Shown piece by piece: positions 38,889 through 48,718 of a stretch of 64,000 nucleotides of DNA. Source of the DNA: Muribaculaceae bacterium. GTDB taxonomy: Bacteria; Bacteroidota; Bacteroidia; Bacteroidales; Muribaculaceae. The DNA lies in the NCBI GenBank assembly GCA_029058745.1, contig JAIDXM010000035.1, positions 18,956 to 82,955 on the forward strand, read 5' to 3'. Positions within the stretch are counted from its first letter, which is position 1; the number at the start of each line of letters is the position of its first letter. The notes under the pieces are model-generated. The model was not told the DNA's origin. It saw only the letters and a program-made list of their open reading frames with translations, and did not search any database. The position numbers and the translations under genes are program-made.

Positions 38889-39737
38889 ATGAAAAAGATA
38901 TTCCTGACATTCGCGATGGCTGCGGTGGCTCTCGGATTCTCAAGCTGCAACGAGACTTGGGATGACAATCCGGTGCTCAACACCCATGAGGGGGAGATTA
39001 CGGCAGACTTCCTCAACATCCCGGCCATGCAGAACCAGTCGATAATGATTACCAACTCGAACAAGGACGGCCATTTCAACCTCACTTGTTCACAGCCGGA
39101 TTTCGGTTATGCCGCTGTCGCCACTTATAAGGTGCAGGTTTCACTTACTGAGGATTTCACGGAATTCGAGGAAATCGCGCAGGCATTCTATGATTGCGCC
39201 CAGATCAATCCCTTGAACGGGGATGTGGCGGCTGTCGTAGAGAAGCTTTCCGGAGTGAAGACCGAGGATGACCTCCCGTTGCCATATCAGAAAGTGTATA
39301 TGCGTCTGCATGCTTATGTGGCGCAGAGCGCTTCCAATACGAATTATATTTCGAATGTGGTCCATTTCAACTCAGTTTCGGCTGATTATCTCGCCATCTG
39401 GGTGGCCGACGTGCCTGTCAATATCTATGTGAGAGGCGGCATGAACGACTGGGGCTCTCCGGCTGAATGGCAGTTCAAGACTGGCACGGAAGAGAACACC
39501 TGGGTGATCGACAACTGTACGATTGCGGCCGGTACGGAGTTCAAGATTGCAGCCTCCATCTGGGAAACGCTGAACCTTGGAGCCGGTTCAAATGGCAACA
39601 TAGTGCCTGGCGAAAGCTTTGCTCTTGACGGAGGCGATAACCCCGGCAACATCACCATGACGGAGGATTTCACCGGAAAGGTGGTGCTCACTCTTGAGGC
39701 CGGCAACTACAGCGTGGTTTTCGACCCTGTGAAGTAA
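38889..39737 (+). CDS. SusE-like outer-membrane lipoprotein with one C-terminal starch-binding-like domain
   Basis: Lipobox ALGFSSCNE; SusE N-domain; C-term YVRGGMNDWGSPAEWQF... Confidence 0.85.
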   Translation: MKKIFLTFAMAAVALGFSSCNETWDDNPVLNTHEGEITADFLNIPAMQNQSIMITNSNKDGHFNLTCSQPDFGYAAVATYKVQVSLTEDFTEFEEIAQAFYDCAQINPLNGDVAAVVEKLSGVKTEDDLPLPYQKVYMRLHAYVAQSASNTNYISNVVHFNSVSADYLAIWVADVPVNIYVRGGMNDWGSPAEWQFKTGTEENTWVIDNCTIAAGTEFKIAASIWETLNLGAGSNGNIVPGESFALDGGDNPGNITMTEDFTGKVVLTLEAGNYSVVFDPVK

Positions 39738-39805
39738 TACCGACATCTATATTCCGCCGGAGTGTCCGGCTCCGGCGGATAAAACCTAAAACAGAATAAC
39801 AGACA

Positions 39806-41398
39806 ATGAAGAAGTCCATTATATTTTTATTCGGAGTGCTCGGACTGATGGCCACATCGTGCGAGGACGCTCTCGAGCCGGCCATTCCCCAGCATAACCC
39901 GCAGGGACCGGTGCTTGAGTCCGGTGACATTGAGACGGTGAAGGCGGGAGTGCTTGCTTCCGACGCTGTCCTTACTCTTGAGAACTATCGTGCCGACGAT
40001 GCGCGCCTGGGAATCGTGAAGCTTGAAAAGGCCGATTCTCTTCCGGAGAATGCTGAAATCTCATATAAGTTCGAACTTTCCTCGACAGACGATTTTGCAC
40101 GCAGCTATACTATCGACGCCACTCTCGGAGAAGACAGCACCTACACGGTGAGCGCCTCTGACTGGAACGAGGCCCATCTCTATCTTTTCGGGAAAAGCCC
40201 CAAGGAGAAGACAGCCTACTACCGTGTGCCTGTATATGTGAATGTCAATGGCAGTGACTACCGTTATGAATCCACGTCATATTACGCGGTCGCAGGCTCA
40301 ATCAAGGAAACCTGTTTTGATCAAGGCTTCGTGATTGAGGACCATTACTATCTGCTTGGCAGCATGTCAACCTGGGCTCTCGACAACGCGGCTGAGGTTG
40401 AGAAATATCCTTTCTATCACAATCCTGATGTGAGTCCTTACGATGACCCGGTGTTCACAATAGTGTTCTCGGTAAGCCAGGCTGTGCTTGACGCCAACGG
40501 CGGCGGATGCTATTGGAAGATAGCTCCCCAGAGTGTGGTGGGCACTGACAAATGGAGCAATGTGATTGGCACGGAGACTGATGGCGACGAGAGCGAGCAG
40601 GGTATGCTTGTGACAGAGAACGCGGGTTCCGGCAAAATCACCAAGGCCGGTAAATATGAGCTCACCGTCAATATGGAGGAGATGACATATTCTTTGAAGT
40701 CGCTGGCGTCGGTGCTCTATGTGGTGGGCGAGCCTAACGGATGGAGTATAGATAATGACGCGGTCTATCTTACAGAGACCTCTCAGGGTTCGAATATCTA
40801 TTCCGGAACTATAAAGGTGGATGCCGGTAAGTTCATGTTCCGTTTCTATACTCAGCTTGGAGACTGGGACAGGAATTCGGTAGGCGCCGATGACGACCCT
40901 AATGTCAATGTGCCGGTTACGTTCAATGAGGCGGGGGAATATACCTCGGTGATTGCCCAGGCAGGAGTGAACGCCACTTCAGGTAAAGGAAACTGGACCG
41001 ACGCCTCCTGGGAAGGTGGCGCGGTGTCAATCACCGTCAATCTCAACGACAACACTGTCGTGATGAAGAAGGCGTCATTGGCTTCAGGCATCTATCTGCG
41101 CGGAGACATGAACGGTTGGGGTGCAGACGCTGCATGGGAATTCCAGCTTACCGACAAGACCAATGTGTGGACTGTAAGCGGCGTAAGCATCAGCCAGGGT
41201 CAGGGCTTCAAGGTGGCCGACGCTAACTGGGGGGCTGTCAACCTCGGGGCGGAATCCGGCAACACCAATATCTCGGCAGGAGTGCCATTCCCGCTTATCG
41301 GTGGTGAGAACATCGTCATGAGCGCCGATTTCACGGGAGAGGCAGTGCTGTCGAATGTCAATGGCGTGTATTCTCTCTTGCTGAATGCAGCTGAGTGA
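39806..41398 (+). CDS. SusF/SusE-like outer-membrane lipoprotein with two starch-binding-like domains
   Basis: Lipobox LMATSCED; YVVGEPNGWSID and YLRGDMNGWGADAAWEF modules. Confidence 0.85.
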   Translation: MKKSIIFLFGVLGLMATSCEDALEPAIPQHNPQGPVLESGDIETVKAGVLASDAVLTLENYRADDARLGIVKLEKADSLPENAEISYKFELSSTDDFARSYTIDATLGEDSTYTVSASDWNEAHLYLFGKSPKEKTAYYRVPVYVNVNGSDYRYESTSYYAVAGSIKETCFDQGFVIEDHYYLLGSMSTWALDNAAEVEKYPFYHNPDVSPYDDPVFTIVFSVSQAVLDANGGGCYWKIAPQSVVGTDKWSNVIGTETDGDESEQGMLVTENAGSGKITKAGKYELTVNMEEMTYSLKSLASVLYVVGEPNGWSIDNDAVYLTETSQGSNIYSGTIKVDAGKFMFRFYTQLGDWDRNSVGADDDPNVNVPVTFNEAGEYTSVIAQAGVNATSGKGNWTDASWEGGAVSITVNLNDNTVVMKKASLASGIYLRGDMNGWGADAAWEFQLTDKTNVWTVSGVSISQGQGFKVADANWGAVNLGAESGNTNISAGVPFPLIGGENIVMSADFTGEAVLSNVNGVYSLLLNAAE

Positions 41399-41429
41399 GC
41401 ATGACCATAGGATAAAGCTTTATATATTT

Positions 41430-41459
41430 GAGAGGGCCGGCCGACAAGCCGGCCCTCTC
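41430..41459 (+). terminator. Hairpin at end of Sus-like operon
   Basis: 12-bp stem gagagggccggc/gccggccctctc, 6-nt loop; weak T-tract. Confidence 0.6.
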
Positions 41460-41552
41460 TCGCTTCTGTCGCGTCATTCACATGCCCATGGAAGGGGATG
41501 GCTCCATAAATCAATGCGAGGAATCATTACGAGGATAGGGAAGCGCGATGTA

Positions 41553-41584
41553 TTTGTAGAAGTGCGGGATTTTGATTATTTTTG
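41553..41584 (+). promoter_or_regulatory. Promoter TTTG-N20-TATTTTTG for sufB
   Basis: TTTG 41553-41556, TATTTTTG 41577-41584. Confidence 0.6.
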
Positions 41585-41640
41585 TGGCTTAAAATCAGGT
41601 CGCGATTTAACTGAGAGGCGGCAGTGATTGTTCTAAAGTT

Positions 41641-43131
41641 ATGATGAACGATATAAAAGATATGGAAGAGGTCAGGGAAGGGCTTGCCTCTGAGAGCGGT
41701 AAGCTTCTGAAGGAGGCTACCGAGTCGGAGTATAAGTATGGTTTCACGAGTGATATCGAGACAGATATCGTGCCTCCCGGACTTAATGAGGATGTCATAC
41801 GCTACATCTCCAAGGTGAAGGGAGAGCCGGAGTGGCTCCTTGAATTCCGGCTCAAGGCCTACAGGTATTGGCTCACATTGCCGATGCCCCGCTGGGCGCA
41901 TCTCGACATTCCCGATATCGACTTCCAGGCTATATCATATTATGCGGCTCCCAAGAAGAAAGAGCTGAAGAAGAGCATGGATGAAGTGGATCCGGAGCTT
42001 GTTGAGACATTCAACAAACTCGGCATATCTCTTGAGGAGCAGAAGCAGCTCGCGGGAGTGGCGGTGGATGCCGTGATGGATTCCGTGAGCGTGAAGACCA
42101 CCCACCGCGAGAAGCTTGCGGAACTTGGCGTTATTTTCTGTTCATTCTCGGAGGCAGTCAAGGACTATCCTGATTTGGTCAGGAAATATCTCGGTTCGGT
42201 GGTGGGTTATCGCGACAATTTCTTCGCGGCCCTGAATTCCGCAGTCTTTTCCGACGGCTCGTTCGTATATATCCCCAAGGGAGTCAGATGTCCTATGGAA
42301 CTCAGCACATATTTCCGTATCAACGCGTCAGGCACGGGGCAGTTCGAGCGCACGCTCATTGTGGCGGATGACGATGCCTATGTGAGCTATCTCGAAGGAT
42401 GTACCGCACCGATGCGTGATGAGAACCAGCTCCACGCGGCGATTGTAGAAATCATCTGCGAGGAGAGGGCGGAGGTGAAATACAGCACAGTCCAGAACTG
42501 GTATGCCGGCGACAAGGAAGGGAAAGGCGGGATATATAATTTTGTCACCAAGCGCGGACTTTGCCGAGGCCACCGCTCCAAGATTTCATGGACACAGGTG
42601 GAGACGGGTTCGGCCATAACATGGAAATATCCCTCATGTGTGCTAAAGGGAGATGAAAGTGTGGGAGAGTTCTATTCAGTGGCTGTCACCAACAATCTCC
42701 AGCAGGCCGACACCGGCACCAAGATGATACACGTGGGGCGCAATTCGAGAAGCACGATAGTGAGCAAGGGAATATCGGCGGGAAGGAGCCAGAATTCTTA
42801 CCGTGGACTCGTGAAGGTGGTCAAGACCGCCGACAATTGCCGCAACTACACCCAGTGCGACTCATTGCTGATGGGAAACAGATGTGGCGCCCACACATTC
42901 CCTTATATCGATGTGCAGAACCAGACATCGACTGTGGAGCATGAGGCCACCACCTCGAAAATCAACGAAGAACAGCTCTTCTATTGCCGACAGCGAGGAA
43001 TACCGATGGAGGAGGCAGTGGCGCTGATTGTGAACGGATATGCCAAGGAGGTGATGAACAAGCTCCCGATGGAATTCGCCGTGGAGGCTCAGAAGCTGTT
43101 GCAAATCACTCTTGAAGGGAGTGTGGGATAA
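41641..43131 (+). CDS. sufB: Fe-S cluster assembly protein SufB
   Basis: [66 protein letters not shown]. Confidence 0.96.
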   Translation: MMNDIKDMEEVREGLASESGKLLKEATESEYKYGFTSDIETDIVPPGLNEDVIRYISKVKGEPEWLLEFRLKAYRYWLTLPMPRWAHLDIPDIDFQAISYYAAPKKKELKKSMDEVDPELVETFNKLGISLEEQKQLAGVAVDAVMDSVSVKTTHREKLAELGVIFCSFSEAVKDYPDLVRKYLGSVVGYRDNFFAALNSAVFSDGSFVYIPKGVRCPMELSTYFRINASGTGQFERTLIVADDDAYVSYLEGCTAPMRDENQLHAAIVEIICEERAEVKYSTVQNWYAGDKEGKGGIYNFVTKRGLCRGHRSKISWTQVETGSAITWKYPSCVLKGDESVGEFYSVAVTNNLQQADTGTKMIHVGRNSRSTIVSKGISAGRSQNSYRGLVKVVKTADNCRNYTQCDSLLMGNRCGAHTFPYIDVQNQTSTVEHEATTSKINEEQLFYCRQRGIPMEEAVALIVNGYAKEVMNKLPMEFAVEAQKLLQITLEGSVG

Positions 43132-43152
43132 ACAATCGATGCATTCATACAG

Positions 43153-44136
43153 ATGAACGAAAGGACTGTAATAATAGACAGGGTTGACCCTCAGACGTTC
43201 TATGGAGTCAACAATAATAATATAAACCTTATACGCAACCTTTTCCCTAAGCTGCGCATGGCGGCACGCGGGAATGTGATAAAGGTGATAGGTGAAGACG
43301 GAGAGACCGCTGAGTTTGAGCGTAAGATAAAGGAACTTGAGGATTACGCTGTCACCTACAACAAGCTGGGGGAGGATGTCATCATCGACGTGATAAAGGG
43401 GGAGCCTCCTAAACCGGTAAACGCGGAGGGGGTGATTATCTTCGGGCAGAGCGGACGTCCGATAGCCCCGCGCAATGCCAACCAAAGCAAGATGGTGAGG
43501 AGTTTCGCAAAAAACGACCTTACTTTCGCACTCGGGCCGGCTGGAACGGGAAAGACATATATAGCGATCGCGTTGGCTGTGGCCGCGCTAAAGAACAAGA
43601 CCTGCAAGCGTATCATACTGTCGCGTCCGGCTGTGGAGGCGGGGGAGAAGCTCGGGTTTCTTCCCGGCGACATGAAAGACAAGATTGACCCATATCTGCG
43701 CCCTCTCTATGACGCGCTCGAGGATATGATTCCGCAGCTCAAGCTGAAGGAGTATATGGAGAACGATACAATCCAGATTGCCCCTCTCGCTTTCATGCGT
43801 GGACGCACGCTCAATGACGCGGTGATAATACTTGATGAGGCACAGAACACCACCAAGCATCAGATGAAGATGTTCCTGACGCGGCTCGGTGTCAACAGCC
43901 GTATGATAATCACCGGCGACGCTACGCAAATCGACCTTCCACGGAGTGTGCAGAGTGGCCTGTTGCAGTCGTTGCGCATACTTCGCGGTGTGGATGGCAT
44001 AGGGATAATCGAATATGAGAAGAAGGATATTGTGAGACATCCTCTTGTGCAGCGCATAGTGGATGCTTACGAGGCCAGGGAGAAGAAGGTGGATGAGGAA
44101 TTTGAAGACAGACTAAAAGACCAGGATAATGGCTAA
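43153..44136 (+). CDS. PhoH family protein (PhoH-like ATPase)
   Basis: FALGPAGTGKTYIAIALAVAAL; VIILDEAQNTTKHQMKMFLTRLG. Confidence 0.94.
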   Translation: MNERTVIIDRVDPQTFYGVNNNNINLIRNLFPKLRMAARGNVIKVIGEDGETAEFERKIKELEDYAVTYNKLGEDVIIDVIKGEPPKPVNAEGVIIFGQSGRPIAPRNANQSKMVRSFAKNDLTFALGPAGTGKTYIAIALAVAALKNKTCKRIILSRPAVEAGEKLGFLPGDMKDKIDPYLRPLYDALEDMIPQLKLKEYMENDTIQIAPLAFMRGRTLNDAVIILDEAQNTTKHQMKMFLTRLGVNSRMIITGDATQIDLPRSVQSGLLQSLRILRGVDGIGIIEYEKKDIVRHPLVQRIVDAYEAREKKVDEEFEDRLKDQDNG

Positions 44137-45277
44137 GATTGGCGATACCGTGCGCTTCCTCAACAGTGTGGGAGGCGGAAAGATAACAAGAATAGAGGGA
44201 CAGATCGCGTATGTCGATGATGACGGGTTTGAGACCCCGGTGCTTCTCAAGGAAGTGGTGGTGGTGCTTCCCGCCGGGCATGACGCGGCGTCCGGTGGCG
44301 TGAAGAAGATGTTTGACCAGAAGGCGTTTGATGATGGCCGGAAGGAGACCCCCGCTCCAACTCCGGCGGCGGTGGAGCCGATGCCTGCCTCTCCCTCAAG
44401 GGTGGAGCGACCGGTGGAGGAGACTCCCCATGGCGACAGGCTCAACATCGCGCTTGCATTCGAACCCTCCGATGTGAAACATCTCGACAAGTCGTCGTTC
44501 TCAGCCGTCCTTGTGAATGACTCCAACTATTATCTCGATTTCTCGTTTATGCGCAGAGGCGCGGAGGAAAGGGGATGGACATTGGTGTATGCCGGAAATG
44601 TGGCTCCAAATGAACTTATAGACATAGCTTCGCTTACTCATGCCGTTCTCCCCGAATTTGAACGGGTGGCGTTCCAGTGTGTGGCATATAAGAAAGACAA
44701 GCCGTTCACGTTGCAGGCCCCGGTGAGCATCTCGCGCAAGCTCGACCTTACCAAATTCCATAAGTTCCATTGTTTCCGGGCCGGACTCTATTTCGATACG
44801 CCTGTGCTGGAGATACCCCTTGTGTCGGACGGGGTAGCCACACGCCCCCTTGAGGTGAACGCGTCCGAGATGGCTTCCGCGATGACTTCGTCGTCGGCGG
44901 AGAAGGAGATGGCAAGGGAACTGTCGAAAAAATATAAGGTGGATTCCGGGAAGCGGAAACCGGGTGAATATGGCGAGAATCCACGTAAGGTGTTGCCTCT
45001 TATCGAGGTTGACCTTCATATAGGGGAGCTCACCGACACTTTGGTCGGCATGGAACCGAAGGATATGCTTGAAATGCAGCTCGACACTGTGCGCCGGTAT
45101 ATGCGCGACAACAGTGCACGACTTGGCCAGAAGATAGTGTTCATCCACGGAAAGGGGGAGGGAGTGTTGCGCAAGGCGGTGCTTGCTCTGTTGAAAAAGG
45201 AGTTCCCAAAGGCCGACCTTCAGGACGCTTCGTTCAGAGAATACGGTTTTGGAGCCACTCTTGTCACCATTCATTGA
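44129..45277 (+). CDS. DUF2027 domain protein with C-terminal Smr domain
   Basis: IEVDLHIGELTD...IVFIHGKGEGVLRKAVLALLKKEFPKADLQDASFREYGFGATLVTIH. Confidence 0.9.
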   Translation: MAKIGDTVRFLNSVGGGKITRIEGQIAYVDDDGFETPVLLKEVVVVLPAGHDAASGGVKKMFDQKAFDDGRKETPAPTPAAVEPMPASPSRVERPVEETPHGDRLNIALAFEPSDVKHLDKSSFSAVLVNDSNYYLDFSFMRRGAEERGWTLVYAGNVAPNELIDIASLTHAVLPEFERVAFQCVAYKKDKPFTLQAPVSISRKLDLTKFHKFHCFRAGLYFDTPVLEIPLVSDGVATRPLEVNASEMASAMTSSSAEKEMARELSKKYKVDSGKRKPGEYGENPRKVLPLIEVDLHIGELTDTLVGMEPKDMLEMQLDTVRRYMRDNSARLGQKIVFIHGKGEGVLRKAVLALLKKEFPKADLQDASFREYGFGATLVTIH

Positions 45278-45315
45278 CGGAATGCCATAATATACTAATC
45301 TGACATCTGATACAT

Positions 45316-45756
45316 ATGAGATATACTGACAAATGGTGGAGCTATCCCGCTGAAAGTGAATCGGGAAAGACGGTGATTGTGACAGGCCGCGATTGTATCG
45401 ACGATTTCCGTGAAAGCGGGAAGTATGTGTATAGAATCGACGTTTCATGGAGCTACAACGCTCTCCCTGACGGAATGCCGGAAGACGAGGACGCTCGTCT
45501 TATGGAGGAAGCCACCGATGCGCTCCTGGAGGCGTTCAAGAAAGACCGTGTGGCAGTAATCACCGGTATCTATACCGGCGACGGAAAACGCGACTGGGTG
45601 TTCTATACAAAGAATCTGAAGATTTTTTCTCTCGTGTTCAACAAGGCTCTTGAAGAGTTGCCGACGATTCCGATAGTGATTGATGCGGAAGAGGATGCCG
45701 GATGGGAGGAATACAGAGAGATGAGAGAGGCCACGTATGTGCCCGACGAAGACTGA
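45316..45756 (+). CDS. DUF695 domain-containing protein
   Basis: YRIDVSWSYNALPDGMPEDEDARLMEEATDALLEAF; GIYTGDGKRDWVFYTKN. Confidence 0.75.
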   Translation: MRYTDKWWSYPAESESGKTVIVTGRDCIDDFRESGKYVYRIDVSWSYNALPDGMPEDEDARLMEEATDALLEAFKKDRVAVITGIYTGDGKRDWVFYTKNLKIFSLVFNKALEELPTIPIVIDAEEDAGWEEYREMREATYVPDED

Positions 45757-45805
45757 TATATAGGAATTACCATAATTTTTTTGTTTAACTAAATATTTGT
45801 CTATC

Positions 45806-48565
45806 ATGATTAAAACTTACATGATGACGTTGCTTTTATTGGTGACGTCAGTGTTTGGATTATGTGCCCAGGTCACTGCCGAACCTACCCCTCTGCAAGA
45901 GGATTCCAAGGATGTGACCATCTATTTCCATGCCAACCAGGGTAACAAGGGGCTTATGGGGCTTCCGGCTGATGCCGAAGTGTATGCCCATACCGGAGTG
46001 TGTCTTGCCGACGGGAGACAGTGGTTGTATGCACCTACATGGGGTGAGAACTTAGAGAAGTACAGGCTCACTTATGTCAGCGACAACCTCTGGAAACTTT
46101 ATATCGGCGATATCCGCAGCTACTATGGTGTGGGTGTAGGAGAGAAGGTTTCCCGTCTTGCTTTTGTTTTCCGCACGGCCGACAACAAGATGGAAGGTAA
46201 AGGACCGGGCAACAGCGATATTTTTGTGGATGTGGTTGATGCCGGACTCCAGATTTCTGTTGAGACAGGGTTGGACGGTAATCTGGTGACTCCATCCACT
46301 GCTGATGTCACTTTCAAGGTGGGAGTCACGATGGCGTCCGACATATCGTTGAGTGTGAATGGTTCTGAGATTGCAAAGGTAAGCAACGCAATGACCCTTA
46401 CGGCAAATTACACATTCCCGGATCCGGGGGATTACGTGGTGAAGGCCACAGCCACAGCCGGAGGGGTGACTGTGGAGGATGTGTCGGAGTTTTGCTATGC
46501 CGAAGATTCCAAGGAGGCTCCGTATCCTGGCGGGAAACCGGTGATGGGACCTGTGAGAAATGCAGATGGCAGTGTCACTTTCTGTCTGGGGGCTCCCGGA
46601 AAGAAGAGTGTGATTCTGATAGGGGAGTGGACTGGTTATGAGGTAAGCAATGACCATGTAATGAACTACACTGATGTTGACGGTCTCCGTTATTTCTGGG
46701 TTACTGTTGGCGGACTTGACAACAGCAGGATGTATGGCTATTATTTCCTCGTTGACGGCAATCTGAGGGTCGGCGACCCTTACGCGCGCCTTGTGCTCGA
46801 CCCTTACAACGACAAGTATCTGCTAACCGATGTTTTCCCGGATTTGCCCTCCTATCCTGAGGATAAGGTGCAGAATGTGCCTCTCGCCATTTACAAGGGG
46901 GATATCAACGATTATGAGTGGCAGGTGAAAAATTTCAAGGGTGTCGCTCCGTCCGACCTTATAATATATGAGCTCCTGTTCAGGGATTTCACAGGCACTG
47001 AGGGGGAAGCCTTGGGCAACGGTACAGTGCGGGCCGCGATAGAGAAGATTCCTTATCTGAAGAGCCTTGGAGTGAATGCCATAGAGCTTCTGCCGATAAT
47101 GGAATTCAGCGGCAACAACTCATGGGGATATAACCCGAATTTCTATTTCGCGCCGGACAAGGCTTACGGCACTCCTGACGATTACAAGGAATTTATAGAC
47201 ATATGCCATCAGAATGGTATGGCGGTGATTCTTGATATGGTGTTCAACCAGAGTGACGGACTTCATCCGTGGTATCAGATGTATCAGCCGGGGTCTAATC
47301 CGTTCTATAATATGGATGCCCCACATGCCTATAGCGTACTGAACGACTGGAACCAGGGCTATCCGATGGTCCAGGAACAGTGGGCCGATGTTTTGCGTTA
47401 TTGGATGACGGAATACAAGTTCGACGGATTCCGCTTCGACCTCGTAAAGGGTCTTGGCAACAATGATTCATATGCCAATAACGGCGATGCCGCCACTAAT
47501 GCCTACAATGCGTCGCGTGTGGCACGTATGCGTCAATTGCAGAAGGTGGTTGAGGAGGTGAATCCCGACGCCTATTTCATCAACGAGAACCTTGCCGGAG
47601 TCCAGGAGGAGAATGAGATGGCGGCTTCCGGACAGCTCAACTGGGCCAACGTGAATGAGGCCGGAGGGCAGTTCGCGATGGGATATCAGTCAGGGTCTGA
47701 TCTCAACCGCTTCTACGCGCCCAAGGATGGCGGGAGGACATGGGGTTCCACGGTGTCTTATCTTGAGAGTCATGACGAGCAGAGGCTCGCCTATAAGCAG
47801 AATGAGTTCGGAGTGGCGGGTGTGAAAGGAAATCTCGCAAATTCTATGGGTAGGCTCGGATGCGCCGCCGCACAGATGCTCATGGCTCCGGGCGCGCATA
47901 TGATTTGGCAGTTTTCTGAACTTGGCAATTATGACAACACCAAGAACAGCAACGGCGGGAATAATGTTGACCCGAAGCCTGTGAGATGGAAGTTGTTTGA
48001 CAATGTGCGCCGTCGCGGACTCTATGACTGTTACAGTGAGTTGATAGCCATCCGCAATAACAATCCGGAACTCTTCTCGGAGTCGGCGTCGTTCAATGGA
48101 AGCTGTGGCGACGCGAACTGGGCCAACGGACGTGTGCTTTCGTCACGTCTCGGCGACAAGGAGCTTTACACGGTTGTGAATCCTAATGTGAAAGGTGATA
48201 TAACAGTGGCAGTCAATTTTATGAAGGATGACAATGCGTCATATCAGGTGCTGTCGAAGTCTTATTCCACAAATCCGTCGTTCAATGCGGCGGCCAAGAC
48301 TGTGACAGTGGCCGCCAACAGCTATGTGGTGATAGGCAGTCTGGGAGTGTCGTCGGTGGATGGGGCTGTTGCTGATGAGCCCTCTTTCAGGGCGTATGCG
48401 GCGGATGACAGGATTGTGGTTGACTATGCGCCGGCGGAGGTTATGGTATATGGCATAGATGGAAAATATGCCGGCTCGGTGAAAGGCGCGGGGTCTGTGT
48501 CGGTGGCCGATGGTTTCTATATCCTGAGTGATGGGGTGTCAACGCTGAAGCTTCATGTGAGGTAA
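45806..48565 (+). CDS. GH13 alpha-amylase family protein, secreted, with N-terminal E-set/CBM48-like region
   Basis: Signal peptide; GVNAIELLPIMEF; AVILDMVFNQ; FDGFRFDLVKG; INENL; YLESHDEQR. Confidence 0.92.
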   Translation: MIKTYMMTLLLLVTSVFGLCAQVTAEPTPLQEDSKDVTIYFHANQGNKGLMGLPADAEVYAHTGVCLADGRQWLYAPTWGENLEKYRLTYVSDNLWKLYIGDIRSYYGVGVGEKVSRLAFVFRTADNKMEGKGPGNSDIFVDVVDAGLQISVETGLDGNLVTPSTADVTFKVGVTMASDISLSVNGSEIAKVSNAMTLTANYTFPDPGDYVVKATATAGGVTVEDVSEFCYAEDSKEAPYPGGKPVMGPVRNADGSVTFCLGAPGKKSVILIGEWTGYEVSNDHVMNYTDVDGLRYFWVTVGGLDNSRMYGYYFLVDGNLRVGDPYARLVLDPYNDKYLLTDVFPDLPSYPEDKVQNVPLAIYKGDINDYEWQVKNFKGVAPSDLIIYELLFRDFTGTEGEALGNGTVRAAIEKIPYLKSLGVNAIELLPIMEFSGNNSWGYNPNFYFAPDKAYGTPDDYKEFIDICHQNGMAVILDMVFNQSDGLHPWYQMYQPGSNPFYNMDAPHAYSVLNDWNQGYPMVQEQWADVLRYWMTEYKFDGFRFDLVKGLGNNDSYANNGDAATNAYNASRVARMRQLQKVVEEVNPDAYFINENLAGVQEENEMAASGQLNWANVNEAGGQFAMGYQSGSDLNRFYAPKDGGRTWGSTVSYLESHDEQRLAYKQNEFGVAGVKGNLANSMGRLGCAAAQMLMAPGAHMIWQFSELGNYDNTKNSNGGNNVDPKPVRWKLFDNVRRRGLYDCYSELIAIRNNNPELFSESASFNGSCGDANWANGRVLSSRLGDKELYTVVNPNVKGDITVAVNFMKDDNASYQVLSKSYSTNPSFNAAAKTVTVAANSYVVIGSLGVSSVDGAVADEPSFRAYAADDRIVVDYAPAEVMVYGIDGKYAGSVKGAGSVSVADGFYILSDGVSTLKLHVR

Positions 48566-48577
48566 GCCATTTTGGTT

Positions 48578-48633
48578 ACAAAACTATAAAATCAGAGTCT
48601 CTGCATGCAGAGACTCTGATTTTATAGTTTTGT
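48578..48633. repeat. 56-bp perfect spacer-free palindrome, possible bidirectional terminator
   Basis: acaaaactataaaatcagagtctctgca|tgcagagactctgattttatagttttgt equals its own reverse complement; between convergent genes. Confidence 0.97.
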
Positions 48634-48718
48634 CGCGGTTATTATTCAGGTGCGTTGTCCTTCAGACAATTACGTAGTGTTTGTAATACAGGCTGATGCG
48701 TTTGATTCTGTCGGATGT

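Noticed and set aside
44501-45448. 315-aa ORF antisense to the Smr-domain gene
   Set aside because: His/Arg-rich mirror-frame translation; the plus strand encodes a convincing DUF2027/Smr protein.
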